The notes: a model not told the origin generated them from the sequence alone. Shown: positions 51,401 to 61,324, counted from the first letter of the stretch. The stretch is DNA of 64,000 nucleotides from Chitinophaga parva (GCF_003071345.1 NZ_QCYK01000001.1:744001-808000), one strand, 5' to 3'. Made by a program: numbers and translations.

Positions 51401-52783
51401 TCAATACCCTGGATTTTGGACTATATGAGGATTAAGTGCGATCTCAGTTGCGGGTATTGGAAATAATTGAGCACTCGGCCTCCAGGCGCTTCCCCTCATC
51501 GCAGTCATTACGCTGTCGATCATACCGGTTCTTTTTAGATCAAACCACCGGTGACCCCATTCCGTAAAAAGCTCCCGCCTGCGTTCTGCATAAATGGCCC
51601 TTAATAAATCCTGCTGGCCCATCGGCGAATCTGCGAGTAGGCTTGCTCTTGCGCGTATCATATTCAAATCTCGCAACGCACTGTCCGTGTAACCCAGATG
51701 GGCATATGCTTCTGCCCTATTAAGATAGAGTTCAGTCAGCCGAAGCATCATCAAATACTCCGAAAGGCCCTCGAATGTCCTTTTCCTATATTTGAAGGGG
51801 AAATAATTGGACTGGCCGCTCGAAACGTATGCGCCAATCCACTCGCTCTTTCGGGAATCAGTGCTATCAAAACTATTCACAAGACCGTCTTGAAGGGCCA
51901 CAAGCATAGGGATGCGAGGGAGAATAAATACTTCTGCATCGGCTGTATTGAATCCTGGGAGCACTGGCTTAAGCTGGAGGATAGCTTCGTTGCTGTTTTT
52001 TAGAAATACTTGACTGGGCTGGGTGCAAAGCTGATATTGGTTGTTTCGGGAGATTACATTACTCGAGCTGGAAATACATTGTGAATAGTCCCCTGTATAT
52101 AATGAAACTCTGGACAAGAGTGCTTCCGCTGCACTTTTGTTAGCGCGTATGCGTTCCCCGTCACCAGCATAGTCATCGGAAAGTAGAGAAGCCGCTGTGA
52201 TTAAGTCACGCCAGATTTGACCATAAACTACATTCATGGATGACCGGCTAAGGGAATCGTTTACTGCATAATTTGACGACAATGCAAGTGGAACCCCTCC
52301 GTAAAGATTAACGAGGTAAAAATAGAAGTAGGCACGAAAAAATAATGACTCTCCCTGTAGCTGGCTGTTAAGGGAAGGGGAAATGCTTGAATTATTGTTG
52401 AGCCCTTCCAGCAAGTTATTGCATTGGTAGATCACCTTGTAAAGGTCCGACCATAGGCTACGGTTGATGCTGTTTGTTGGCGCTATGCTATTGAAATAAA
52501 ACTGTAGCAGTTCTGGAGCCGGTGAAAAATTTTGCAGTTCATCGGAATAAAGCCCACAAAGGACTGCAATGCTCCTTTGGCCGGATGAAAATCCAGAGGT
52601 TGTACCAGATAGCTGTTCATAAATGCCGACAGCCGCAGCATTCGCATCTGAATCGTTTTTTAGCTGGCTGGGTTGGGAAGTGTATTGAGTTGGTGTCTTT
52701 GCAGATAGGAATTTTTTGCACGATGGTGAACCGAATGCGGCAAAAGAGATTATTAAACAGGCCCAATTTTTTGCTGGTTTCAT
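51401..52783 (-). CDS. SusD/RagB-family outer-membrane lipoprotein, copy 2
   Basis: A 460-residue lipoprotein with lipobox region SPSCKKF. The helical SusD pattern (VIYQCNNLLEG, RAEAYAHLGYTDSALRDLNMIRARASL) and the C-terminal WFDLKRTGM...FPIPATEIALNPHIVQNPGY match copy 1 closely in layout. It is 11 bp after SusC copy 2, the same spacing as in copy 1. It would cap the SusC barrel and capture its ligand at the cell surface. No TlpA gene follows it. Confidence 0.95.
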   Translation of the reverse strand: MKPAKNWACLIISFAAFGSPSCKKFLSAKTPTQYTSQPSQLKNDSDANAAAVGIYEQLSGTTSGFSSGQRSIAVLCGLYSDELQNFSPAPELLQFYFNSIAPTNSINRSLWSDLYKVIYQCNNLLEGLNNNSSISPSLNSQLQGESLFFRAYFYFYLVNLYGGVPLALSSNYAVNDSLSRSSMNVVYGQIWRDLITAASLLSDDYAGDGERIRANKSAAEALLSRVSLYTGDYSQCISSSSNVISRNNQYQLCTQPSQVFLKNSNEAILQLKPVLPGFNTADAEVFILPRIPMLVALQDGLVNSFDSTDSRKSEWIGAYVSSGQSNYFPFKYRKRTFEGLSEYLMMLRLTELYLNRAEAYAHLGYTDSALRDLNMIRARASLLADSPMGQQDLLRAIYAERRRELFTEWGHRWFDLKRTGMIDSVMTAMRGSAWRPSAQLFPIPATEIALNPHIVQNPGY

Positions 52784-52794
52784 GATTTTGTGTT

Positions 52795-55700
52795 TTAAAG
52801 GTTAAGAGCTACGCCTACAATGATTGTCCGCAAAGGTGGCATGAAACCAAGTACTGATTGAGTTTCGGGATCAGGACCTTTATATTCCGACAATGTCAGC
52901 ATATTGGCCATGCGAAGAAAGATGTCTATTTCCGGCCGGTTCTGATGGGGTTCGTTTTTAACAGGAACTTTGTAATTAACAGAGAGGCTTTTTAATCGGA
53001 CATAGGATGCGTCGCTGACGATGGCATCGCTCGAGGTGAGGTTGGCAAAAGCTCCATAGGTTGTAGAAGAATAGTCCTGCGTAAATTTCTGAACAGAAGC
53101 CCGCTGTCCTACATCCCTCCAACGAGCCAGCACCCAGGTAGGTTGGTTGGCGATTCCGCCAGGCGCATTTCCGCTAAAGGAGAGGTAGTTGAAACCTTGC
53201 TGTTTTACAAACTGAAAAAGGAGATCAATACTGAATTGTCCAACAGTTATTTTGGTACTGACACCTCCGTAGTATTGCTGGTCCATGCTCTTATATGCGG
53301 TGAGGTCACCTGGCGGAGCGATCTGGCCGTCCTGGTTGACGTCCAAAAAGGTGTATTCACCGGTCCCGGGATCCACTCCCGTCGCGTGGATCGCTTTATA
53401 AACAGCCAGGCTTTTACCCACCTGCAGCACGCCCGCATAGCTTGTGGTGTTGATACTTGGAAAGGATGTCAGCTTGTTTTGTGGAAACGTCAAATTAGCG
53501 GACCACGTCCAGGCGAACCGATGCCCTTGCACAGCGATGGCATTTAGCGTAAACTCCCATGACCGGTTCATAATCACGGCGCCGGAATTCCTGGTGATAG
53601 AAGGGAACCCGGTGACACCAGATAATGGTAGGGTAAGCAGCTCTTGGGAGGTCCGGCTACAGTAGTAAGTGGCAGACAGCTGGATTCTATCCTTGAGAAA
53701 TCCCAGGTCTACAGAAATGTTTAATTTCCGAGACTCTTCCCAGCTGTAGTCATTATTGGAAAGCTGCTGGGGGACCAGTCCTCGCAGTCCACCATAGGGA
53801 TAGGTAGCTTGGATGTAGCGATTTTGAAAGGCGTAATCTCCGATTTGATCGTTACCGGTGGTTCCGTAGGTAAAACTCAGTTTTGCGAGGCTTAAGGTAT
53901 TGAACCGACTGTGCATCCATGGTTCTGCGGATATTAGCCAGGCTGCACCAACTCCACCGAATATTGCATATTGCCGGTTGGGCCCAAACCTACTACTGCC
54001 GTCCCTTCGGCCGGTTAGTTCCATAATATACCGCTCCTTAATCTGGAGCCTAGCTCTACCATAACCGGACAGGTACCGGTAGTCTAAACTTTGATTCGTG
54101 AGTGTGTCGATTGCTGCGGCCCCCCTGATGGATTCCAAGCTGTTTGGGTCAGTGTAGCCAGTGGCGTTGATGATATAATTATTGTTGCTGGCCCTGTGAA
54201 GCGTAGCTCCTGCCAACAGAAGCACTTTTGCTCTAGCAATAGAATGGCTGTACTCAAGCATGGGTTCCATAGTCCAAGATTGCAACGAATTTTTCCCAAA
54301 TCCCGAGCGTCCAGTTGTGATTCCTGCGGATGGATTTATTGAGGCAACAGGACCTACATTTATTTCATCCATTTTTTCAGCCACAACTCCTGCATTAAAT
54401 TTCAGCCGTAACGAATTCCAGATAGCATAAGATATTTGGCTGGTGATATCGGCTGTGTGGCTCCGAGCTTTGTAATACTGCGCCATGTTCGCATATGGAT
54501 TATTAAAACCAGGCGCCCAGTTAAAGGAACCGTCTGGTAGTCTACCGGCGGGGGCATCCGGCGGCAGTTGTAAGGCAAACGACGTAGGATCCGCTGCCGG
54601 AAGGTAATGCCTTACCAGGCTGCCGTTAAAGGACACCGCCACCGCCAGCCTCCCCTTGGTAGAACGGTAGCTAATGCTACCATGGCCGGTAGCCCTGTTG
54701 GAATGGAAGTCTTGGCCCATGACAGTGCCCTCCTTGCCATAACCAGCAGAAAAATACGTCCGCAGAGCAGGCCCGCTGCTGTGAAAGGACAGCCGCTGCT
54801 CCCACTGTGGGGCGGTATGGCCGATCAGGGCTTTTTGCCAGTCGGTGTAGCGGGTGGTGTCCCATGATAGCAGATCGTAGTCCTTGGCCGGATCAGGCCT
54901 GGCCCCGTCTTTGGCAAAGGCCTCGTGGCGCATCTGCAGGTACTCGGGCGTGGAAAGCATCGGCACTCGCCGGTCGATCATGCCAATGCCGGCGGTGGTG
55001 GTCGCAGAAAAGCCCGTGCCCCCACCTGGCCTCGCCTTCTTCGTAGAAATGAGCACCACCCCATTGGCGCCCCGGGATCCGTAGATGGCGGTTGAGGTGG
55101 CGTCTTTTAGGACCGTGATGCCCTCGATGTCTTGGGGGGAAAGAAACTGCAGGGGGCTGCCCTGGTTGATAATGCCGCCGGTTTGTACCAGAGAGGTGGA
55201 GGGGAAAGGAATGCCGTCGATGATGTAGAGGGGGTCGTTGCCGCTACTGATGGAACTGCGGCCACCAATTTGAATGCTTACCTGGCCGCCGGTGGTGCCG
55301 GTCACCTGTTGCACAAAAATGCCGGGAAGGGTTCCTTCCAGGGCAAACAAGGCGTTGTTTACGGGTTGGATGGCGACCTGGGCGCCAGTCAGGTTGTTGA
55401 TATGGCTGGTGCTGGTACGCTGAGAGGCCACGCCATAGGCTACGATCACGGGGACGTCCAGCTCCTTTTCGGCTGGTACGAGGGTAAACACCTGCGGACT
55501 GTCATCATGAACGGTGCGCTGTTGCGGAGTAAATCCCACGCAGCTTACCGCCAGTATCGCTCCCCGTGGAACGTCTGGCAGCCGGAAGGTTCCTTGGGTG
55601 CTGGTGGCCGTACCTTTCCCGGTCTGGATCACCACCACGCTGGCGTTTTCCAGCGGCCCGCTGGCCGCCCGCACCGTTCCACTCACCTGCAGGGCTGTGG

Positions 55701-56082
55701 AGGTGGCGTTGGACAGTTTTACGACGATTATATGGTCGATGATCTTATAGGTGAGTGGTTGGTCTTTTAGGACGAGGTCCAGCGCAGCGTGTAGCGTAAG
55801 GTTCAGTCCATGGATAGAGACCGGCTTAAACTGGGTTGTCACTCCGTCCTCCATCCAGAAGTGATAACCGGTTTGGGCCTCGATGTTTTTTAAGAGCGTG
55901 GAGATATCGGCCTGGTCGGCGGAGAGCGTTACCTTGCCTTGGGCGGCGGCACTGAAGTTAAAATGCAGGGACATGAAAACAAGTAGGAGGGAAAGATGGC
56001 TTGCTCTGAAAAGAGCGCCGGCAGCGGGTTTGCAGACCCCAAATACTTTTACAATTACATTGCTCGTTTGCATGTTCCCCAT
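52795..56082 (-). CDS. SusC/RagA TonB-dependent transporter with STN signalling domain, copy 2
   Basis: A 1095-residue transporter with a signal sequence (LSLLLVFMSLHFNFSAAAQG), an STN domain (VTLSADQADISTLLKNIEAQTG), a CarboxypepD_reg-like linker (VSGTVRAASGPLENASVVV), the TonB plug (YGSRGANGVVLISTKKARPGG) and a C-terminal barrel ending in VALNL. The start at 56082 is followed by an in-frame ATG three codons later (56073), which could also serve. Its FecR gene lies 201 bp upstream; that gap contains a GC-rich inverted repeat (56141-56148 / 56165-56172). Confidence 0.95.
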   Translation of the reverse strand: MGNMQTSNVIVKVFGVCKPAAGALFRASHLSLLLVFMSLHFNFSAAAQGKVTLSADQADISTLLKNIEAQTGYHFWMEDGVTTQFKPVSIHGLNLTLHAALDLVLKDQPLTYKIIDHIIVVKLSNATSTALQVSGTVRAASGPLENASVVVIQTGKGTATSTQGTFRLPDVPRGAILAVSCVGFTPQQRTVHDDSPQVFTLVPAEKELDVPVIVAYGVASQRTSTSHINNLTGAQVAIQPVNNALFALEGTLPGIFVQQVTGTTGGQVSIQIGGRSSISSGNDPLYIIDGIPFPSTSLVQTGGIINQGSPLQFLSPQDIEGITVLKDATSTAIYGSRGANGVVLISTKKARPGGGTGFSATTTAGIGMIDRRVPMLSTPEYLQMRHEAFAKDGARPDPAKDYDLLSWDTTRYTDWQKALIGHTAPQWEQRLSFHSSGPALRTYFSAGYGKEGTVMGQDFHSNRATGHGSISYRSTKGRLAVAVSFNGSLVRHYLPAADPTSFALQLPPDAPAGRLPDGSFNWAPGFNNPYANMAQYYKARSHTADITSQISYAIWNSLRLKFNAGVVAEKMDEINVGPVASINPSAGITTGRSGFGKNSLQSWTMEPMLEYSHSIARAKVLLLAGATLHRASNNNYIINATGYTDPNSLESIRGAAAIDTLTNQSLDYRYLSGYGRARLQIKERYIMELTGRRDGSSRFGPNRQYAIFGGVGAAWLISAEPWMHSRFNTLSLAKLSFTYGTTGNDQIGDYAFQNRYIQATYPYGGLRGLVPQQLSNNDYSWEESRKLNISVDLGFLKDRIQLSATYYCSRTSQELLTLPLSGVTGFPSITRNSGAVIMNRSWEFTLNAIAVQGHRFAWTWSANLTFPQNKLTSFPSINTTSYAGVLQVGKSLAVYKAIHATGVDPGTGEYTFLDVNQDGQIAPPGDLTAYKSMDQQYYGGVSTKITVGQFSIDLLFQFVKQQGFNYLSFSGNAPGGIANQPTWVLARWRDVGQRASVQKFTQDYSSTTYGAFANLTSSDAIVSDASYVRLKSLSVNYKVPVKNEPHQNRPEIDIFLRMANMLTLSEYKGPDPETQSVLGFMPPLRTIIVGVALNL

Positions 56083-56283
56083 ACCTTTGTCTTGGACCGA
56101 CCGGAATATGTCCTACAAGGTCTGGGGCTTTCAGCCCGAAAGGCGGATGCTGGTAGTAGACAGTATCCGCCTGTTTTTATTTTGGGCGCGACTTTGAAAC
56201 GTTCGAAACATCTGTCGCAATGCGGCTTTCAGAGAGGATGAGGATGTGGCCTCATGGGAGTAGTGGACTTTGGAATATGTCTG

Positions 56284-57459
56284 CTAATCGAAAAATACAA
56301 TTTTGTTCCGGTCCTTCCTAAAAGAGATGCCACTTTCTTTTAGCACTTCCAGTACTGTTGTTATCGTTGCAGTCCTGGGTATGGTGCCACTGAAGGTACG
56401 GGACAGACCTGGTGCGATTTGAAACTCTACGGTATACCATCTGGATAATTCAGCGATGATATCGGGCAGCGGAGTACGGCGAAAAACAAACAGTTTATCT
56501 TTCCATGCAGCGGCTGCCGCCAGTTCGGCGCCTGCCGCTGCGTGCCAGTTGCCATCGCTTGTGATCACCAGTTGCTGGCCAGCAGAAAGAGACGTTTGTC
56601 TAGCCGAGTCACTTACCTGCACCCTGCCCTGGTAAACACCTGTCGTGATCATTTCTTCACCAGCATAAGCCTTCAGGTTAAAGGTGGTGCCGAGCACCGT
56701 TACCAATACCTTGGCGGTCCGCACCTGGAAAGGCCTGCCGCGATTAGGGCGCACGTCAAAGTATCCTTCTCCCGATAGCTCTACCACTCGCGCTCCCGGC
56801 AGGAAGGTGGCCGGATAACGCAGGGCTGACTTGGCATTTAGCCAGACCCGCGTACCATCCGGGAGCACTACGTTTACCTGGTCGCCCCTGCCTGTGGAAA
56901 GCGTTTGGGATCCACCAAGCCCCCGTTTTGGTTGGTCTGCTTTGTACACCAGCCTGGTGCTATCGGGATGGTAGGTGATGCCACGGGATAAAAGAGCCGG
57001 GCTCTCTACCGCCTGGCTGTCCAGGACCACCGAGCTGCCATCGCCCAGCTGCAGCTGGGCTGAGTGGTCAGCTGCTACTGCTATCAGAGCAGTTGGGATA
57101 GGGGGAACCTTATCATGCCGCCCGTCCCGTGTAATTATGAAAAAAGCAATTCCTACCACCAGCAACGCCGCCGCCGCTGTGTATCTTATCCTTCTCACTG
57201 GCCTGTGACGGCTACGGGGTAGCTGGGTCACTAAGGCCTGGCCCTGTTGCATTCTGGCCATAAAGCGCTCCAGGCTTGCTGCTGCGAGTGTGTCGTCTGC
57301 AGCTTTGGGGGCCTGACTAATCTTTTCCTCCAAATGCTGTAGCAAAAGGTCCCCTGAGTCTTTCTGTCTGGTTGCTTTCAGAAAGGCCTTCAGTTGGCCG
57401 CTGGTCAAGGATCCTGCGAGATAGCCTTCCAGCAGCTGTTTAAATCGCTGTTCAGTCAT
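56284..57459 (-). CDS. FecR-family anti-sigma regulator, copy 2
   Basis: A 391-residue membrane regulator. The N-terminal cytoplasmic helices (about 1-85), one transmembrane segment (about 95-113), the FecR periplasmic domain (LPDGTRVWLNAKSALRYPATF, SGEGYFDVRP) and the C-terminal DUF4974-like part (FSGTIPRTATITTVLEVL) are present. I start it at the ATG complement at 57459, because the upstream part of the frame overlaps the sigma gene in another frame. The start overlaps the sigma stop codon by 8 bp, so translation is coupled. Confidence 0.92.
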   Translation of the reverse strand: MTEQRFKQLLEGYLAGSLTSGQLKAFLKATRQKDSGDLLLQHLEEKISQAPKAADDTLAAASLERFMARMQQGQALVTQLPRSRHRPVRRIRYTAAAALLVVGIAFFIITRDGRHDKVPPIPTALIAVAADHSAQLQLGDGSSVVLDSQAVESPALLSRGITYHPDSTRLVYKADQPKRGLGGSQTLSTGRGDQVNVVLPDGTRVWLNAKSALRYPATFLPGARVVELSGEGYFDVRPNRGRPFQVRTAKVLVTVLGTTFNLKAYAGEEMITTGVYQGRVQVSDSARQTSLSAGQQLVITSDGNWHAAAGAELAAAAAWKDKLFVFRRTPLPDIIAELSRWYTVEFQIAPGLSRTFSGTIPRTATITTVLEVLKESGISFRKDRNKIVFFD

Positions 57460-58060
57460 AGCTTCTGGCGACGGCCTCCTGATTATTGACACGCAGCTGG
57501 TGTCTTTGGGGGGGTGGCCCCAGTAAAAAAATAATGATGGTGATCCAGAGCGTGATGGAGCCAAGCAAGGCCTTAATGGCAGCGCTGGCCTTTTGCATCA
57601 GTTCCTTTACAGAGTCTTTGGAGATGCCCATCTGCCGGGCGATTTCACGGTAGGTGAGCCCCTGCTCCCGGGCCAGGCGCCAGGCTTGCTGTTGCCTGGG
57701 TGGCAGGTGACGGACGGTGTCCTGTAGTAGCGACAGTTGTTGTCGCTCAATGAGCAGATCCTCCACGTTGCCGGCCGGCAGCTCCAGTTGCTCCTTTAAA
57801 TACCTGCGGTACTTTGACTGGACGGTGTTACTGCGAAATTGATTGAGGATCGTGTTCTTGGCCATGGTGATAAGATAGCCTTCCAGGTTCGCGGCTTCGA
57901 TGGTAGACCAGCCTTCCCAAAGGCGTAGGAACACTTGCTGGGTGACGTCTTCGGCAGCTTGATGATGGCGCAATAGAGAAAACGCGGCCGCGTAGATACG
58001 GGGATAAAAGGAAATATAAAGTTCCTTGAATGCTGCCTCCTTGACAACGCCATCCTTCAC
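57452..58060 (-). CDS. ECF RNA polymerase sigma factor, copy 2, with hydrophobic tail
   Basis: A 202-residue sigma factor with region 2 (LYISFYPRIYAAAFSLLRHHQAAEDVTQQVFLRLW) and region 4 (LPPRQQQAWRLAREQGLTYREIARQMGISKDSVKELMQKA). After region 4 there is a hydrophobic segment (ITLWITIIIFLLG, about residues 168-180) followed by a polar tail, which looks like a membrane helix. This feature is also hinted at in copy 1. It is divergent from the secreted-protein genes at 58329. It should drive the SusC-SusD operon. Confidence 0.9.
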   Translation of the reverse strand: MKDGVVKEAAFKELYISFYPRIYAAAFSLLRHHQAAEDVTQQVFLRLWEGWSTIEAANLEGYLITMAKNTILNQFRSNTVQSKYRRYLKEQLELPAGNVEDLLIERQQLSLLQDTVRHLPPRQQQAWRLAREQGLTYREIARQMGISKDSVKELMQKASAAIKALLGSITLWITIIIFLLGPPPQRHQLRVNNQEAVARSYD

Positions 58061-58328
58061 AGGTAAATAGTTAAGGTTTATTGAATTTACGACTAATTAC
58101 CTATGCACGATTGTTAAGAATGCCACCGCAGGCTGGCTGCAGTCGGCGGGAAATGAGGATTCATATATTGTTCAAGGCTGCTTTTCTTTTAGGGCCCGCC
58201 CAAAAACACAGATGGATAAAGCGATTCGATCACCGTATCAATTGCCTCAGCGCCGAGACTAAAATCGTTTTTATATTAATAGGATTTCTACCTATCTTTA
58301 AAGTAACCATTACCCCTTATACCCACCC

Positions 58329-59789
58329 ATGCGGATAAATGCCATTCGAGGAGCATCTGTAAGCCGACTTCCCTATCGGCGATGTTTAAAATTTTTTTAC
58401 CTCGGCTTGTGGTTTATGTCAGCTTTATCAACTTCCCGTGCAATTGCTCAGGTTCGTGCTAACTACTCCGTTTTTTCAAATGACCCGTTTGCGGGAGTAC
58501 AGGTAAGAATTCCGGCTCCTGCTTCCTATCAAATACCACCTGTTGGGACTGCGGTGGTCGTTGATCCTCACGGCCTTCCATCCAGCGGGGTTGGGTTTCC
58601 TGGTACGGCGGAGGTTATGGCAGGTCCCCAGCCCAGGCTCGCAGTCGGTTTGGCACCAGCAGAGACAGCCCGTCAGGTAATGCTCGATGCCGATAAAGAG
58701 CGGGAGCAAATACTGGGTGACATATATAAAGAGGCGCTCAAAAAGGAGGGCGAAATCCGTCCATACCGGGTCGCCCTCGCCCGGCTGCTAAAGATGGATC
58801 CGGATAAATTTTCACTTTCCCAGGCGGTATATGAAGTTGAAAACGCCTACTTGGACAACAGGTTAAGCCGGGAGCGCTTTATCCGGGCCCTGCAGGTACG
58901 GGCTGGTCAGGTGCGACAAATCTTGAAAGCTGGGGGTTTGTCTGCAAAGAGCAGCTTGTCGGTCAATTATGCTATCCAACAGATATATGAGCATGCAAAT
59001 GCCTATTATGATACCACCGACCATTTAACCCACATCGTACCTCCGCTAAAGTATTCATTTGATGATTACATGGGGGAAAAGGATTATACCAATATGTTTG
59101 CTTCCAAGTGCCTGGCCACCGGTTCAGGGCAGTGTCATTCTCTTCCGCTCGTTTATATCATGATCGCCGAACAGTTTGGGGCAAAAGCGTGGTTATCACT
59201 TGCCCCTAGCCATTCCTTTATTCAGTTTATGGACAACCGGGGCAGGTTACTGGATTACGAGACAACGAATGGCAATATTGTTTCCGGTAGCTGGATCACC
59301 GGCAGCGGATATATAAATTCCAAAGCCCTCCGTAATAGAACGTACCTCGACACTTTATCGAAGCGGCAGTTGTATGCCCGCTGCCTTTCTGATTTACTCT
59401 TAGGCTATTTAAAAAAGTTCGAATATGATGAGCTGGCTGCACAAATCAGAAATACCATTGTTCAGGTGGATCCGTCCAACATAACCGTTCTACTGGTAGA
59501 TGCAAACTTAAAGCGTTCGATTGCACTGCGTGAGATTAAAGCTGCCGGCATGCCCAAACCGGAAGAGCTCTCCAAATACCCTACAGCATTCAAGGCCTTC
59601 CAGGAAATGTTGGAGGCTGATAGCCGCGTGGATGGTGTTGGTTACCAGGATATGCCAACAGCGGCCTATCAGGAGTGGCTTACCTCTATTGAGGTCGAAA
59701 AGAAGCGATTGGCTACCCAAAAGCTGCAGCAGCGGGTAAAGCTGGAAGCAAGAGCACAAAGGTCATCTTTTCAAAACAAAAAAAATTAA
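58329..59789 (+). CDS. Secreted protein with a transglutaminase/cysteine-peptidase-like motif, copy A
   Basis: A 486-residue protein with an N-terminal hydrophobic export signal (about residues 20-40, ending RAIAQ). A central domain contains GSGQCHSLP with Cys269 and PSHSF with His295, plus a following LDYETT that could supply the acid, the Cys-His-Asp order of transglutaminase-like enzymes. A helical C-terminal tail (VEKKRLATQKLQQRVKLEARA) may form a coiled coil. A paralog lies at 61325. It is separated from the RHS-like gene by 17 bp and likely belongs to its operon. Activity is inferred from the motif only. Confidence 0.72.
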   Translation: MRINAIRGASVSRLPYRRCLKFFYLGLWFMSALSTSRAIAQVRANYSVFSNDPFAGVQVRIPAPASYQIPPVGTAVVVDPHGLPSSGVGFPGTAEVMAGPQPRLAVGLAPAETARQVMLDADKEREQILGDIYKEALKKEGEIRPYRVALARLLKMDPDKFSLSQAVYEVENAYLDNRLSRERFIRALQVRAGQVRQILKAGGLSAKSSLSVNYAIQQIYEHANAYYDTTDHLTHIVPPLKYSFDDYMGEKDYTNMFASKCLATGSGQCHSLPLVYIMIAEQFGAKAWLSLAPSHSFIQFMDNRGRLLDYETTNGNIVSGSWITGSGYINSKALRNRTYLDTLSKRQLYARCLSDLLLGYLKKFEYDELAAQIRNTIVQVDPSNITVLLVDANLKRSIALREIKAAGMPKPEELSKYPTAFKAFQEMLEADSRVDGVGYQDMPTAAYQEWLTSIEVEKKRLATQKLQQRVKLEARAQRSSFQNKKN

Positions 59790-59806
59790 CCCATTAAGCC
59801 TAGTTT

Positions 59807-60856
59807 ATGAGCTTTAATCGATTTGCATTGTTGTCGCTACTGATCTTATCCGCTATTATTTGCCATGCCCAGGTGGACAACCCGTTCGAATCGATAGGGA
59901 AGAAAGGTAAAATACTGACCTTATCCAAAGGTAAGTTTATTGAAACCTTTGATTATGATTCTGTCCAGCGTATCGGATCGGTATTAATAAATATTCGTAC
60001 TCGCAGGGTTATTCGGTTGCTTAAGTCGACGGCGACTTTTCAAAAGTTTTCCGACAACTCGTCAGCGAGCAGATGGTGGAGTCCTGATCCGCTGGGGACC
60101 AAATTTCCTGAGTGGAGCCCGTATAATTTTGTGTATAACAATCCGATCAGATTCACTGACCCTGACGGCAGGGCGCCGTGGGATGACTATTACAGCAAGG
60201 CCGGGAAATACTTAGGCAGCGATGGGGCGCAAACAAACAATCAGCGCATTATCAGCACGGATAAATTTGTTGATATTGAGAGCAAAAATGGGGGTACGAC
60301 TTCGGCGGCGGCAACCTCGGACCTCCAGGCAAACAGCAAGATCATTACGGTGTCACTTCCTGGCGGTCAGTCCGAGGGAGATTACTTTAAAGGGCTCTAC
60401 GCGGCGGGTAATGGCGACGGAAAGGATATAAACACCTATAAAGAAGAGACAACAACCCTGGTCTTGGATCCAGAAAAGGCGACCTTGACAGCTTTTACCA
60501 ATTCGGACAAAAATAACGGACCAAATTTTTCATTTGCCGATGATTCCAAGATTGCGGGCCTAAAGGATGGCAGTCTGATTAAAATTGGAGATGCGCACAC
60601 CCACCAGGTTGCTGATCTTTATCCGGACGCTAATCGGGACGCCTCCGTTCAAATGCGGGGCGATGGGCTTAAGGCAGCAGCAGCAGGAGTGCCCTTGTTT
60701 ACCATCGACTCAAAGAATGTCGATGCGTTTGTGCCCCACCAAGGGCCGATGGGTAATTATGTCACGCCAAAAGACAATATTGCGACAACCCCAGCCCTGA
60801 ATAACAACAATTTCAGCATTTTGCGTACTGCACTTCAATACTTTGGAGGTAAATAA
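59807..60856 (+). CDS. Miniature secreted RHS-core protein with a putative JAB-like C-terminal toxin domain
   Basis: A 349-residue protein with a signal peptide (about residues 1-21). Residues about 85-125 carry the RHS-repeat-associated core end (WWSPDPLG, EWSPYNFVYNNPI, DPDGRAPWDD), a segment normally found before the toxin tip of large RHS proteins. The C-terminal half has HTH at 264-266 with downstream Ser/Asp residues, which resembles the metal-binding motif of JAB/MPN domains, though not an exact match. The RHS shell repeats are missing, so it is either a cassette form or a fragment. Immediately after it, with 1-bp overlap, comes a possible partner gene. Confidence 0.7.
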   Translation: MSFNRFALLSLLILSAIICHAQVDNPFESIGKKGKILTLSKGKFIETFDYDSVQRIGSVLINIRTRRVIRLLKSTATFQKFSDNSSASRWWSPDPLGTKFPEWSPYNFVYNNPIRFTDPDGRAPWDDYYSKAGKYLGSDGAQTNNQRIISTDKFVDIESKNGGTTSAAATSDLQANSKIITVSLPGGQSEGDYFKGLYAAGNGDGKDINTYKEETTTLVLDPEKATLTAFTNSDKNNGPNFSFADDSKIAGLKDGSLIKIGDAHTHQVADLYPDANRDASVQMRGDGLKAAAAGVPLFTIDSKNVDAFVPHQGPMGNYVTPKDNIATTPALNNNNFSILRTALQYFGGK

Positions 60857-61299
60857 TGGGAAAAAAATTGATCTTGATAGGTTTGTTCTTGACTGTTATG
60901 TTCGGCGCGAGAGCCCAGCAACCGATCACCTACACTTTTGAGCAGCCAGCTACCGACAGCTTGCAAAGTGGCATCAACTGGTTTGAGAAGATGTACCACA
61001 AACCTATAAAAAGCCTGAAGGTATATGCGATAGTCGTGGAAAGGGATGGCAGTATTGAAATTTATTTGCAGGAATATTCACCGGTTCACTTGCCCGGGTT
61101 ACTGGGCGTTATCAAGGCCTCCAATCGGAGAATCAAAATTAAGGAGGGGCTTTATATTCCAGTAGTGTTCCCTTCCGATGTGCATAGCGCCCAGCTTCAG
61201 CAGGACAAAATAGCGATATTGCCCTATAGCGGCTACTATGTGAAGATGGTGTATGAACAACTTAAGTTGAAAAATGTAGAAACCCGATTGTTGTTTTAA
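60856..61299 (+). CDS. Small exported protein, candidate immunity partner of the RHS-core protein
   Basis: A 147-residue protein with a signal peptide (about residues 1-20, ending ARAQ) and a mature part of mixed beta/alpha character (YTFEQPATDSLQSGINWFEKM, KVYAIVVERDGSIEIYLQEY). It starts at the last base of the preceding stop codon (TAATG), the tight pairing seen for toxin/immunity genes. Export fits an immunity protein acting in the periplasm. No known immunity family is recognised. Confidence 0.6.
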   Translation: MGKKLILIGLFLTVMFGARAQQPITYTFEQPATDSLQSGINWFEKMYHKPIKSLKVYAIVVERDGSIEIYLQEYSPVHLPGLLGVIKASNRRIKIKEGLYIPVVFPSDVHSAQLQQDKIAILPYSGYYVKMVYEQLKLKNVETRLLF

Positions 61300-61324
61300 T
61301 CAGCCGAGAGTTTTTTTCCAGTAT

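Noticed and set aside
41435..56082. SusC/SusD pairs read as polysaccharide utilisation loci
   Set aside because: No glycoside hydrolase, polysaccharide lyase or SusE/F gene is present, and FecI/FecR control with STN domains points to another ligand.
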